A stretch of 64,000 nucleotides of DNA from Nemophila menziesii (taxonomy: Eukaryota > Streptophyta > Magnoliopsida > Boraginales > Hydrophyllaceae), in contig JARWIR010000027.1 of the NCBI GenBank assembly GCA_029959085.1, positions 1,984,001-2,048,000 of the forward strand, read 5' to 3'. The notes beneath the pieces were generated by a model that was not told the origin of the DNA, ran no database searches, and worked only from the letters and a program-made list of their open reading frames with translations. Positions 52,621-64,000 of the stretch are shown here, piece after piece. The translations under genes were made by a program, and so were the position numbers. Position 1 is the stretch's first letter. Each line of letters starts with the position of its first letter.

Positions 52621-54190
52621 TTGTCGACCGAAGGTATGACTTGATCAACTTTAGTTTTGAAAAACTTCTTTCGACAGATGCAACTGTGACGGGTCTTGTC
52701 AACAATATTCTATACGCAATCTACGCATTAGGAAAACAACCTTCCATTAATTTCAAAAAATTAAGCACTTCAATTGGTTTTTCTGCATCGGTTGGCAACA
52801 TTTCTCTCAACAAAATCATTTCAAAACATAAGCCTTCTCCACCAATATCCGAAAGCATGTCATGTTTCAAAGCAATCTCTACTTTGGTGCAATGGTCCAT
52901 CAAAACATTATCATCGTTTAAATCAACCCATCCTAAATTAAATAAGAAGCCAATTTTTTTTTTCATATACCTCATACTGTTCAAACCTACTTCTATGTGA
53001 CTCGAGAGCTTGATCCATTATATACAAAAAGTAATCCACTCGAAATGATTCTTGAGTAGATAGTCTTACCTCGTTATCAGGGTTTTCATCAAATTTTTCA
53101 TTTCTTTGAATGATGTGTTTTCATGGAACGCTGGTTCAGTTTCCATTACACTAGCAATTTTTTAACTTCCATCATAGATTTTTCAAAACCTGTTTTTCGA
53201 TACTCCTCAAAAAAAGAGATGAGTCCTTTCAATAGTTGTATAGCTACATCAAGTTGCATATTTTTTGCTTGGAATGCTTTACTAATAGTATTAGCCGCAA
53301 CCAACACTGTGTGCCAAATAACCATGCTAAAAAAAACTCAAAATCTTGGATATGATATTTTGCTAAAGATTCGGCTTCACTCATTGTTTTGGAATCATTG
53401 GTAGTTTTCGCCAACTCAATTAAAGCATGTCTAATTTGTGGAGTTTGATTAATTATTGCTTTTACACTTTCTACATGACTTTCCCAACGTGTTTGTGATA
53501 ATGACTTAAGTGTGAGACCTTTCACATTATCTTTGAAAATTTTCCACCGTTTTGTGGAACTGGAAAATAATGAATACAAATGTTGAAATACTCCAAAAAA
53601 GGATCTAGCTTTGCGACATGAATTGGCCATATCACAAAGGGTAAGATTCAGACTATGAAAACCACATGGTGTATAAAAAGCTCGAGGATTTCAAGTAGTC
53701 TTTTCTGCACATCTATATGTTTTCTTTTCATATTTGCGCCGTTATTATAACCCTGTCGTCTTACATCATTAATATCAAGTTGAAAAGAAACCAATACTTG
53801 TTTAAGTTCGCTAAATAAACCAAACCCTGATGTATCATCCACCTTAATAAATTCTAAAAAGAACTCCTCTACTTTTATTGGAGATGTCGTTATCATCCAC
53901 CGTCTGCATTTACACCTGTTGATTTTCTTCGTTCTCCAAATCTTCTACTTCATCATCTCTGTTCTCAATATTGTTTTGAGTTACATGTTGATCCTTTTTC
54001 GAATTTTTATCCGGACCATGACTTTCATTCGTTTGAGTAATGTTCTTCATTCAATATATCTTCGTTCGAGACCAAATCTTCCGATTATTTATTGCTTTGA
54101 AAAAATTTAAAAATATTTCCAGCTTGATATTGAACTAATTCTTTCTCCTTTTGTTTCATTTTCCTTTTCTCATATCCAGAAGTATATTTT
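52620..54190 (-). pseudogene. hAT-type transposase relic (TTF/ZMYM1-like, DUF4371)
   Basis: The minus strand carries pieces of a TTF-zinc-finger hAT transposase in three frames. N-terminal KYTSGYEKRKMKQKEK and NIFKFFQSNK (about 54180-54080); DDTSGFGLFSELKQVLVSF, DINDVRRQGYNNGANM (53830-53720); MANSCRKARSFFGVFQHLYSLFSSSTKRWK and SLSQTRWESHVESVKAI (53630-53440); C-terminal GEGLCFEMILLREMLPTDAEK and VLNFLKLMEGCFPNA (52850-52730). The last piece adjoins the hAT dimerisation region. Frameshifts between pieces make it dead. Element ends are not identified. Confidence 0.85.
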
Positions 54191-55643
54191 CTTGGTCCAT
54201 CTAAATTATAAAATTAATTATGAATATTATATTAGCAAATAATGAATATTCAAAAGTAAAAAAAGACTAAAAATTGATTTATAGCATAAAAGGATAACTT
54301 TAATAGTTATTTAATATTTAGTTTAATTAAGACACAAAAATATAATACTTATAAGTTAGTTTTTTTTAATAATGCTTCATATTTTTTAATCTTTTGTTAA
54401 TCAATTTAATATTTTTTAATCAAAATTAATTTTATATCATTATTAACGATAAAAAATATATTAATTCACTTAAATCAAAATTAGAAGCCGATAAAAATAC
54501 ACTATTTCAGTAATTTAATGTATTTATATAAATTTAATAAATTATAATTAGTTATAAATAAATCATATAATTTATAAGATGGCTATATAATATAAATTCA
54601 ATTTAAAAAATATATTATTAACAAATTTAAACAAATAAAAAAATTCAATTAAAATATAATATAACATACACAATTTAAATAATTAAATTAATAAAATTTA
54701 ATAATCAACAAAGTTTAAAAAAAATAACTAACCTTGAAAATTTAGAATACAAATTTTTTTGTGTGGCCGTGAGATAAATTCTTTATATGCAACAGTAAAG
54801 TATTGTTTTTTTTTTTTTATTCAATGGCAAGATGCAAGGTAAATAGAGGTTTGGTCCAATTAAATGGCATTAGAATTGAAAATTAGAATTCAACTTCGAT
54901 ACGGATTTGTTTGGACTTTGGACTAATGGACTTGGATGAATTTGTTTGGACTAATGGACTTGCATTTGCGGACTTAGACAACATTTTTTTTTACATGACT
55001 TGGACAATATTTATAGTTTGATTTTTAAATTTTGGAGGCCCTAAAAATCATTAACAAATTTGGGGTCCTAAAACCTTGTTTCTTTCGTTTACCATTCAAG
55101 GTTGGTCTGGGATAAGTAAAGATAGGAATAATTTAAATAATAGGGTAACCAAACATAATCTATTTTACAACATGAATAAATCGCATTTTTGTGTGTATCC
55201 AAGTAGAATAGATGAGATTACTAAAAACGAAGCTCTTCTTTCGGAATTGGTTGATCGGTAATAAGTTAATTGGTTTTAATTGAAATAATTTTTGGTAAAA
55301 AAAAAATCAGATGGGAATCGTTTGATTTTTATCTCATTCGGCTATGAACCAGATCATATGTTTATTTTATATGACAATTTCCTACGAATCTATCAACGTT
55401 TTTTGAAACTTAGATTTTGAAACTCACCTTTTATACATTAGTCAACCCCAAAAATATCATTTCGAACAAAAAAAAAAAACCCCAAAAATATCGATTCAAA
55501 TTTTATTACTAGCATTCATTCATAAAAATAAATCAAATACAAGTCTGACAAACAGAAATGAAAACAGAAATGAAAAGAACAGGAGAAGTAATATTATTAA
55601 ACTTTAAAATCCATGCGGAAATTGACTACCATCCTATCTAGTC
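54191..55643. other. AT-rich, no recognisable gene
   Basis: Very AT-rich to about 54780, possibly the 5' flank or intron of the hAT relic, then mixed sequence. A 61-codon open frame at 55076-55261 has no family I recognise. Confidence 0.4.
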
Positions 55644-56060
55644 TCATGCCGATCTTTTAAAACGAATCCATTCACCATTTATGAAATCGTGATGAGGTTT
55701 CAATCTTGAAACATGAAAACGAACCTCATCACGTGAGACATCAAAAAACACAGAAAACGTTTCATGATCAATTCTATCCGTGATTATACCGAGCCGCCAA
55801 CCTTCGAAATCATACACATCGACTCTATCGGAGACCATATAATTGAACCTTTCAAATATCAAAGGTTGCTTTGGCCTCACCTGTTTAGCTTCAACAACGT
55901 CAGTTAACAGCTTTTGTGCATCTTCCAGGAATATTAAATAATTCACTTCAAATTTCTCTCCATTTCTTATTTTTTGAAGAACTCTAGCCTCGTAGTAATA
56001 GCCAAAGAAGCCATCTGTGTCGATACTTACTTCCACAAGATCACCTATTTGAATATTCAT
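55644..56060 (-). CDS. Small Agenet (Tudor-like) domain protein
   Basis: 138 aa in one exon, starting MNIQIGDLVEVSIDTDGFF. Two Agenet repeats fill the protein: residues about 4-66 (GDLVEVS ... YYEARVLQ ... VVEAKQVRPKQP) and 73-135 (VSDRVDVYDFEGWRLGIITDRI ... FHVSRLKPHHDF). Paired Agenet modules bind histone tails or partner proteins in plant nuclear proteins such as DUF724 and EMSY-like families. No catalytic or targeting domain is attached. TATTTAAA at 56126-56119 and a short leader before the ATG suggest its own promoter. It is intact; it may be a real small gene or a retained fragment of a larger Agenet gene. Confidence 0.8.
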   Translation of the reverse strand: MNIQIGDLVEVSIDTDGFFGYYYEARVLQKIRNGEKFEVNYLIFLEDAQKLLTDVVEAKQVRPKQPLIFERFNYMVSDRVDVYDFEGWRLGIITDRIDHETFSVFFDVSRDEVRFHVSRLKPHHDFINGEWIRFKRSA

Positions 56061-56118
56061 CTTTAATATTGTAAATGTGTAATGAGATAGTGAGTGTGTC
56101 TATGTGAGTGCAACTTAG

Positions 56119-56126
56119 TTTAAATA
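56119..56126 (-). promoter_or_regulatory. TATA box of the Agenet gene
   Basis: TATTTAAA on the minus strand, about 60 nt before the ATG at 56060; placement would give a leader of roughly 30 nt. Confidence 0.5.
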
Positions 56127-59100
56127 GGCCGCTTTGAAATGAAAGAGACGTTGTTGAACGTTGAGGGGTTGAACAAAAAAAATAAAAAATAGACGTCAGA
56201 TATTGTTTTTATGTTTGAATCTGAAAATAAAAATGAACGTTGAAGGAATGACGGGAATTGGGGATTAAAGATCTTTGTTGAAACACAAGGGTCTATTTGT
56301 GTTATTTAAAAACACAAGGGCAGATTTTTTTAATTCATCTTACTAGGTAAACAAGCTGCACTTTTACAAGCGTCAGTTCGGTCGTTGACTCAACCAGTTT
56401 GGCATCCAGTTTGAAATTCGTACAACCATCAAGTAGAATGTTCCAAAACGCCTTTATTTGGCAAACTAGCATGGCAGCACATATCTAATTCAGTTTTCTT
56501 CTTCAATGGGCGGTGATGATGACAGTATAAGAATTTATTTCCCATTAATGAGAATTATTAGTAGAAAAACAGAAAAAAAGATCAAATTTTGAGATTAAAT
56601 GTTGCGTTTTAGGTAATTTATGTGTAACACCCAAAGTCACGAGGGATGTTTGCTTATTGGCTAGAATGATGGCTGCTAAATCTATATTACTCATAGATCG
56701 AAGAGTTTGATGTTTGACGTATAAGTAGGATTGCACTAAAAGTCCTAAGATTAATTTGTTTGAGTTAATCGTTATATAAGTCCTTTCGTTTCCTTTTCGC
56801 AGCTCTCTAGCGTTTGTACCAACGAGCTTCCTACTCAATCAGATGAACTCGTGATTACTACAAAGAGAGACACAAAACTTTACATATGTAAAAGTTTAAT
56901 TCCTGCTTCGCGAACAAGTTCTTAAAATTACTATTATGTTTTCGTTTCGAATTTAGAATTAATTCTGGAAACAAGTTCCCCCGAATGAACCATAGGGTGA
57001 TTCTCGGTGATGTTCGAGATAAGTTGGATCAAACATGTAAACTTTCTCTCCAACTATTAGCTCACGAGATCTCTGTCATTCCGGAAAATGCAACGTAAAC
57101 GAATACCGAGTAGTTCGTGGAGCCTTGTAAGATCTCTATGTTGTAAGAACTGCCCAATCGCTGACAGAAGCCTTATCGATTTCCTATGGCAAGTTTCGAC
57201 CTTCAGATTCTCTTGGTCGTCGAACTTAATATTCGGCAAGCTCTAATAATTGGAGCTTCGCTTCGGAGGGAATCTTCCGAGAACCGAGGAGTTTCTGACA
57301 TTTTGGATACTTTCCATGTAATAGCATAACTTCATCTTTAACATTTTCGATGGCGACTTCATCTTCGGAGCGTCGAGCTTCTTCAACGTGAATGCCATGT
57401 CATTAACCCGTTGGGAGTACATGGTCCCGCTTTTTGAGTAGCTCAACGATCTTCAAGTGGCTCCGGTTCCGTGGTGCAACTTTTTTCTATTGATTGGTAT
57501 AAAATCCGGATTGGAATGATAGGGTTGGTTATCGGCAGCGTGGCAAATGTATAAAAGTCGCGAGTGACCCCCTCCCGTCCACTAGTAACCCGTTGTTTGC
57601 TGATAACATGATTCAAGGTATTGGATAGCAAGGATCATCGAAGGAAAAGTAAATCCCTCGAGTAAAATTATACAACAGATAAAGATTTAACGGGAAGATC
57701 GTCCAATTGTATGAAGATCGTCGTTCTATCCGTGGCACCATCTAGGGAATTGAAGTATATACCCATTGATATTTTACATGAAAAATCACAAATAAAGCAC
57801 CGGAAACCAAGGGGTCGAAGCCTAAATGAAAAATATACGTCAAAACAAATGATATACTCCCTTGACGGCCACCCCCGTTAAGAAAATAGTGTCCATTTTA
57901 CCGTTGTATTATTGCTGAAACACAGTTCAAGAAAAATCATCTTGAGACTTTGAAATATTATCATCGACTTTCCATCTCTTTTCCTTATATCAAATGGTTT
58001 TTGGTTTTGACAAGTCTTCCTGTGAGGAGTATTCAGATTTGGTTTTCCAATTTTTTGGTGTTTGCTTTAAAACGTGCTTTGTGGTAGTTTGTTGTTAGAT
58101 TTAGATTTTCCCCTAACTACTTGCCTAGTGGGCCCTCTTCAAGTTTATGTCTAGTACATTAGCTGGTAATGCGATTCAAGGAGTTCGTCTTCCGTAAATT
58201 CCATGTACGTACGCGGCTTGGAGAGGAAGACACGTGACAGCGGATCGATGAGGTGGCGAAATCTCGGCCATCGAAATTATAATATTATTTAATTAGTTTG
58301 ACAAATGACCAATACACCCCTCTGCAGGTAATGATTATGTATGGTCATGTTAGTGAATAGTGTCTTTTTTTTATTCGATGAATAGTAAATATATTATTTT
58401 TTAATGTAAAAATATTATTATTTTATTAATTTTTTTGTTCCGACACTTTTCTTTAATGGTGGCGGGTGTGCATTTTTTTGTTCCAAAAAATACGGCGCGG
58501 CATAATTTTTGTTCCTTAATGTCAAACGTCCGACTAAAAATAATAAAAAAAAGAATTACACGTGTCAAGCTGTAATTAAATTGCAATATTTTAATACGTC
58601 ACATCGAAACAAGTGGATCAGCATTTTTGAATTAATTTTCTTAGTGTATTTTTCCGTTCACAAGATATGTAGATGTAGTGTAATTTTTTGTTCCATTGCT
58701 CTTTATTTTTTTTGTTTTGTCGTTTAGTGAAGATTTTTCTTTAGGATGGGGTTATGTTATGCGTAATTAGTTTCCGATCGGGTCGGATTAAACCTTTGTT
58801 TAGGTTCGTTTTTTTTTAGGATCTAGTTGTTTTTTATTTACGATTTAAAATTGCATATATTGGATGTGGTGTTGTCGATTTTTTTTTAATTTTTTTAGTT
58901 ATTAAGTATATTAAATATGAAGGGATATTTATGTATTAGGTTAATTGTGTAATTCAAAAATGTATATATTAGTATTGGTGTGGTGTTGTTGTAATTTGTG
59001 TTCCTTTTCTAGGTAGTAGATATAGTACGGCTGACGGGATGTTGACGGGATGGGTGATTGTGATATGGTAGGTAGATAATGTAGTGGATATAAAGTGACC

Positions 59101-59150
59101 TTTCAACCACCGAAGAGGTGTTTTAGTAAGTGATGGAGGTAGAATTTGCC
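56127..59150. other. Unassigned intergenic DNA
   Basis: 56850-57760 has higher GC and several medium open frames on the minus strand that could be a decayed retroelement, but none matches a family I know. GTGGCACCATCTAGGGA near 57733 loosely resembles a gypsy primer-binding site. 58260-59150 is AT-rich and should hold the promoter of the FAR1-type gene. Confidence 0.35.
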
Positions 59151-59158
59151 TATAAAAG
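59151..59158 (+). promoter_or_regulatory. TATA box of the FAR1-type gene
   Basis: TATAAAAG at 59151, 120 nt before the ATG at 59271, on the same strand and at a sensible distance for the gene start. Confidence 0.55.
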
Positions 59159-59270
59159 GAAGAGTTGTGAGGAGTTAGGGAAAACCATCCATAGTTCAAT
59201 CATATTACTTGAAGTTTCGAGATTATCATAGTGTAGGAGTTTTTAACCGGTTGAGAAACCAGCAAGAAGA

Positions 59271-60341
59271 ATGTCTTCAAATGGTTAGTAATTGCATTTA
59301 ATTTATTATTTTTAGGGTTGGAGTATCGTATTTACTATATTATAGGTTTTGTGCTTTTAATATTTTAAATAAATAGTAGGTCAATAATATTTACCCATTA
59401 AACCTGTATCTATATCGTAATCGTTAGTCTCTATATTTGTACATTAAATATGTGTTGGGTTGAATCGATTTTTGATTTTATGTAATATGTAAATGCATTG
59501 ATTTGTTGAGAATTTTATTTGTTTAAACCTAACCCCTTAACCCTAAACCTGAAAGATATGTCTTTAACCCTAAAAAATAATCCTTTTTTTAATATTTTAA
59601 TTGATATCAACAAATTCCGTTACTATCGACTAAACTTGACGTATGTATTAAGCATTTCTTAAAATAGTTTATAGAAGGTTATGTACGTAAAAATCGTTGA
59701 AAAATTCATCTTGCCGTATAAAATTTATATATTGTTGATATATTTGATATTTTTTCCATTTATTAAAATTTATATCAAACATCGGTAATGTTTCTTGTAA
59801 AAGTTATCGTACTAGTTATTTAAATTGGAAAATCAACATAATGTAACGGTTTTAAATAAATCCGTAATTTTTTTTTCTATCCTAGACATTAAATAATATT
59901 TTTTTCCTTTAGTTTACGAAAGAGTTAGTTTTATTTTGTCAAAATTAATAATACTATCATAAACGTATTTACGGATGTATTTTAATCGGTAGTCTTCCAT
60001 GTTATTTTTTTTTAATGTAAAGAGATATCTAATTATACGTATTTGCTATATTTTCGAATTTCATATTCTAACATGCAAACCCTAGTACTTGCGTCCTAAT
60101 CCTTACCAGTTGTAGGCCTTGTAGGTAGCAGTTCCGTAAACGTTGTTGCCGAACCGATTGGTGATGACATGGTAATATCTCTGACCCATGAAGATGTGAT
60201 GAGGAGGCGGTTCAATAACGAGGAAGAAGCGTACGTGTTCTATAACACTTACGCTCGTGCAATCGGGTTTAGTGTTCGGAAGGATCGGTTGGATAGGGCG
60301 GCGGGAAAGGGTAGCGAAGTTGTTGGTAGGCTGTTTCTTTG
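59271..60341 (+). pseudogene. FAR1-type zinc-finger gene, 5' part
   Basis: Exon 1 59271-59283 (MSSN plus one base), donor GTTAGT at 59284. Exon 2 starts at 60116 after TTGTAG; the phases join exactly (GLVGSSS). Exon 2 encodes the start of a FAR1 DNA-binding domain (RRRFNNEEEAYVFYNTYARAIGFSVRKD). At 60342 a solo LTR interrupts it; the domain continues at 61973 (CSCAGFRLKEY) and is cut again at 62005. FAR1/FHY3-type proteins are MULE-derived transcription factors, and many family copies are transposases, so host gene versus MULE cannot be decided from this part. Splitting makes this allele non-functional. Confidence 0.8.
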
Positions 60342-61967
60342 TGAAAGTCCTAGAGGGGGGGGGGGTGAATAGGATTACTAATAAGATTAATGCCTAATTA
60401 AAAATCTTTTGGACAATAATAAGTTTAAGAGAAAAACTTCTAAGTCAACTAATATATCAAACACTCATGGGATCATGCAAAGGATAAGTTAGAGGTTCGA
60501 TATATAAGTTAAACAAGTAAATCGATTATCTATTCTCTTACTAATTTAGAAGACCAAAGTTTGATTAGCTAGAAAAACATAATCACGATATTCATACTAG
60601 TAAGCATATAATCAAAACTAAATAGTCATGAATTAGATAATCCTAAAAGACAATATTATCAAACTATTCATATAAGCATTTTATCAAGTAAAACGAGTTT
60701 CTAATCTCTTACTACTCTAGATGACAATATGTTAGATAAACTAGATAATCAATATCACAATATTCATACTAGCATATTATCAAACATATAAAGTGCGGAA
60801 AGTAAATAGAGTAGGGATAGAAAGATACACACGATTTATAGTGGTTCGGTTTCCCTACATCCACTACCTAAGGAAGCCTCCTTAGGATTTCAAGCTTTTC
60901 ACTAAGCTCCCGTGTCTCTCTTAACCGGGTCGATAACACAAAAACCCTTACAACCTCTTCGATAACACGAAGGACAAACACTTGTGCTATCGCAACACAA
61001 GGACACCGAGTATACTCCCGATACTCAAACACTTGTGCTATCTCAACACAAGGACACCGAGTATACTATCGATACTCAAATTCTCTCTTAATCTATCTAT
61101 TACAAGAACTAGACTTAAGAGGATAAATACAAAGTGTTTAAAGGGTGAAACAACTTTGCTAATGAACTCCTAAAGAGATGATATAACTATTAGCTTAATA
61201 CTTCTCTTGAGTAGATATAACACTTAAGCATGAAAGACTCCTCTTGAGTAGATAGAACTTTGTGGCTTATTGGATTAACTCCTTAATTGAGTAGATAAGA
61301 CTTTTTAAGCTCTTGACACCTTCTTGGATGATAACAATTAAGCCCCTTAGTGTATATGGGTTGAAGGTGTAGTTGTAGCCTTGAAAGACCTTCAATATAT
61401 AGCTGCAAAATGCTCCCAACGGTCATAAGAATTGTCTCCAACGGATATATTAATATCCCCAACGGATATATGCATTTTTGTCTTCATTTTGCTGCAGAAA
61501 ACCCTAACTTGCGGTGCACCGCGGGTCTCGTGCGGTGTACCGCATGAACCTTCGCTTAATTCACTTGCTTCGGGCGGTATACCGCTCAATCCGCCGGTAT
61601 ACCTCTCCGGCTACCACACCAAAGGTCTAAAACACCTTCTTCTCAATGTATAGAGAATATCTTTTACTGTGATGCTCGGATGGAAAAGTTTTCTTCACGA
61701 GAGTTGTAGGAAACATCATTTTAAGAAACTTTGTAGTTGATCACTAAAGCTAATTCTCAATGTACACAAAGATAAGGTTAAAAGCATTTGTATGAGAATT
61801 AGTTTCTTAAGATAAAACAATAAAGCTTTGATCTAAAAGATAAAGAATGAGCTTTTTGATGAATTAGAGTGCAAGATAGAATGTATATAACAATAGTGAT
61901 TAGCACACTAAACACAAGAGGATTTGTCACATTAAAACAACCTATTAAGGGAGGCTATATGCCAACA
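60342..61967 (-). mobile_element. Solo LTR, SIRE-type copia
   Basis: 1626 bp. On the minus strand it runs TGTTGGC ... GGACTTTCA. Target duplication CTTTG at 60337-60341 and 61968-61972. It matches the copia LTR at 38144 in several blocks (GTAGTGGATGTAGGGAAACC, AAGGAGGCTTCCTTAGG, the C-run near its end) and has CGGTRYACCG motifs at 61513-61600. It has no internal region. Inserted in the FAR1 domain. Confidence 0.93.
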
Positions 61968-61972
61968 CTTTG

Positions 61973-62004
61973 TTCGTGTGCTGGCTTTCGTCTAAAAGAG
62001 TATC
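61973..62004 (+). pseudogene. FAR1-type gene, continuation between insertions
   Basis: After the CTTTG duplication the frame continues C-S-C-A-G-F-R-L-K-E-Y, the cysteine region of the FAR1 finger, then is cut by the Athila-type LTR at 62005. GTATC at 62000-62004 is the expected target duplication. Confidence 0.8.
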
Positions 62005-63756
62005 TGGTGGGTCCTGGGGCGTTATAAAATTAAGTGCAAAAATAAAGGAACCACTTAACCGCAAGTGTACGGTTGTCCCAAGTAATATATGATAATCAAG
62101 TTCGTTCTAAGGGACGGATTAGGTTCAACCAAATATTAATCAGATAGTAGAGATAATTGCTAAACAGAAATAAAAAGAAATAGATTTTTGTTTGGTTTTT
62201 TGTAAAATAAAAGATGCAAATAAAGTAAAGACTAAATTAACTAAACAGAAAGGAAATAAAGCAAATAACGACTAACTTTAGATAAGGGAGATACTTGATC
62301 CTCGCAAAGGAATCCACCTAATCAATGTAATCTATGCTATGTTTAAGGGTAGAATTGGAATTAGTATATTAGTCGGGACTCTAATATCTCCTAGCCCCCT
62401 GTCGGGTGGACCTAGAAGTTATCCTAAAGTATCATAAACACCTGCATGGTCGAATATGGCTCTTCGGATGATATGATTTTACCTCTTTGGCTATGTAACT
62501 AGTTAAGGCTGTCGGTCAATAACGGACATTACACGGGTATTACCTAGATCTGTATTCAAACCCCCCTGTCGGATGATCACTTCGCCACTAAAGTGAATAG
62601 CCCAAATACTAAAAGCTAATTCTAGTTGTTCCTAAAAGAATTAGTAATGAAAACAAAGTAATATCCAATACCTAAAACTCAATTCAATTTAAATCTAAAC
62701 AATCCCAAATTCAAAACATAGATTCATTAATTAAGGTTCATCCCTTTTATGCGATTCTCAAGTATAAAGAAATTTAGCTCATGATGAAATTAAAAACTAA
62801 CATAAAAGAAAAGGAATTCATGTTTCAATTACAAAAGATAGATAAAAACCTAAAGGGTTGAATGACTATTGTTGGAAGAACAGGATTCCTCCAGCTTCTA
62901 GCTTCTTCTCTCCTTCGTGCTCTGACTTGAAAACCTTAAGCCTCTTGTTAATTCTCTGAAGTGTGTGAAAGTAGGAGGCTAAGGGGTGTATTTATAGGTG
63001 TTGGAGGAACCTAGGTCGAATTTTGCTTGGAGTGGAAGACAAGTCAAGGACTCTCAAATTCGTAGCTCTAAAAGATAAGATTCTGCTGATTTGATTTGGT
63101 CATATCTTTTTCAATACTTATCCGTTTGAGAAGTTCCAATATATGAAACTGCTTGTCTTGGAAAGCTCTTTCTATTGGTGCAGACCATTCGTCCAGAATC
63201 CATGCCAATCTTTTATTATGATTTTATCTCTAAAACGTGGCTGGATTTTCAGATTTCAAAAGGCAGCTTTATCTTTTCCTCCTTTGAATAAATCTTTCCT
63301 AAATATTCTTATTTCCATGTAAATCTTCTTTCCTTCCATCTTTATCTTGACTTGGCCTCTAAGTAATTACCATTTATCTCTTAAAGCTTCACATTAAATA
63401 AAATAATTAAACCGCATATGCTTTAAAAAGAATAAATCAATAAATCAAGACAACGAAATAGGAAAGTGCACTCTAAAAATAGAAACTCGACTAGAAATTA
63501 CTTCCTAACACTCTAAAATACATTAAGACTTTATTCTCACTTTTTCTCCTTGGATTGGTCTTTCAAGAACCTATTAACCTTGCATTAAAAATAGTCAAAT
63601 TTATGCACAAAAGCTCAGATTCTGCAAATAGTTAATTTCCAAGGGGAGAAAGTGCAATATGATCAAATAAGCTTAAAAGTCTATCAAACAAGTCATTTAT
63701 TCACCTAAAAGGATGTCTCCAAGGGGCTAATAATTAGAACAAATAGGGAGACATCA
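62005..63756 (-). mobile_element. Athila-type 3' LTR, element continues off window
   Basis: A 1752-bp minus-strand LTR: start TGATGTCTCC at 63756 with the 46-nt inverted repeat (to 63711), end ...GGACCCACCA at 62005. It shares leader motifs with the LTR at 31767, including GTACACTTGCGGTTGT-type sequence and CGGGTGGACC blocks. The PPT on its right shows it is the 3' LTR. Confidence 0.9.
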
Positions 63757-64000
63757 AGACCCCAAACTCAAACCTTTATCGTCCCAACAAAGTAAAATAA
63801 AAACAAAGGATCTTTTAGGTGAACGCAGAAGGTAGAATCTAGTAAATAATCCCAAAGCAAAACTTAAAACAAATTTCATATAGTCTAACCTAGGAATTAA
63901 TATACACCTACACTTATCATGCAAAATCAAATACAAAACAATATCAATCCAAAATTAATTTCACAATGCTAGAAGGTTACGCTTAACACTTATCTCAAGA
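63757..64000 (-). mobile_element. Athila-type element, PPT and 3' interior
   Basis: Minus strand GGTTTGAGTTTGGGGTCT (63774-63757) is the PPT. Further right are blocks shared with 50220-50460 (TTTGATTTTGCATGAT, ACTTTGTTGGGACGAT). The rest of the element lies beyond the window. Confidence 0.85.

Noticed and set aside
56545..56838. 97-codon minus-strand open frame
   Set aside because: No recognisable domain, promoter or conserved pattern; likely chance or old repeat.
57057..57760. Decayed gypsy element with PBS-like GTGGCACCATCTAGGGA
   Set aside because: The PBS match is weak, no LTR pair or gag-pol motif could be read, and frames are short; left as unassigned.
1..64000. tRNA or rRNA genes
   Set aside because: No cloverleaf with conserved A and B boxes or rRNA core sequence was noticed; the tRNA-like strings are retroelement primer-binding sites.

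Overview
This is nuclear DNA from a flowering plant, most likely a eudicot. It is AT-rich, has short GT-AG introns, and carries plant L1-type LINEs with DUF4283 ORF1 proteins, Athila-type Ty3/gypsy and SIRE-type Ty1/copia elements, a CACTA transposon, and relics of plant gene families (Rf-like PPR, FAR1, Agenet, prolyl 4-hydroxylase). I cannot name the species. Most of the window is transposable element, much of it nested, with a few host genes between.

Layout. 1-2830: minus-strand LINE relic carrying a MITE (250-476) and an Athila-type solo LTR (1158-2725, target duplication CTCTT). 3536-6060: front half of another LINE, then a minus-strand LINE RNase H tail. 6735-7690: broken MiaB/CDK5RAP1 gene. 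8279-15250: broken Rf-like PPR gene, split by a complete LINE (9102-14550) with two intact ORFs and a 16-bp target duplication. 15575-22403: Athila-type LTR fragment split by a CACTA element (15722-21460). The CACTA carries an intact six-exon TnpA-like gene, about 48 copies of a 20-bp satellite, and a truncated DUF4216 transposase part. 22404-25336: dead LINE. 26163-27474: intact seven-exon prolyl 4-hydroxylase gene. 27938-30427: dead LINE containing a truncated LTR.

30428-52194 is a three-level nest. The 3' LTR of an old minus-strand Athila-type element (30428-31766 plus 52030-52194) is split by a nearly complete Athila element (31767-52024, LTRs 1562 bp each, target duplication ACAGT). The integrase of that element is split in turn by a very young SIRE-like copia element (38144-45760, LTRs 1162 bp each with one difference seen). 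The Athila element has gag, pol and a third ORF in the env position. Its gag and pol frames are separated by a 10-bp tandem duplication.

52195-64000: end of the old Athila interior, a dead hAT transposase (52620-54190), a small intact Agenet gene (55644-56060), unassigned DNA, and the 5' part of a FAR1-type gene starting at 59271. A SIRE-type solo LTR (60342-61967, target duplication CTTTG) and then the 3' LTR of another Athila-type element (62005-63756, continuing past the window) interrupt that gene.

The most notable unlisted structure is at the start of the Athila-type LTRs. In all five copies whose start is visible, the LTR opens with an inverted repeat spanning exactly 46 nt, although the loop sequences differ. 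Other signals are the W-box satellite inside the CACTA, repeated PPT-like motifs and GC-rich hairpin repeats around the Athila third ORF, and a CACTA right edge that falls inside its own coding sequence.
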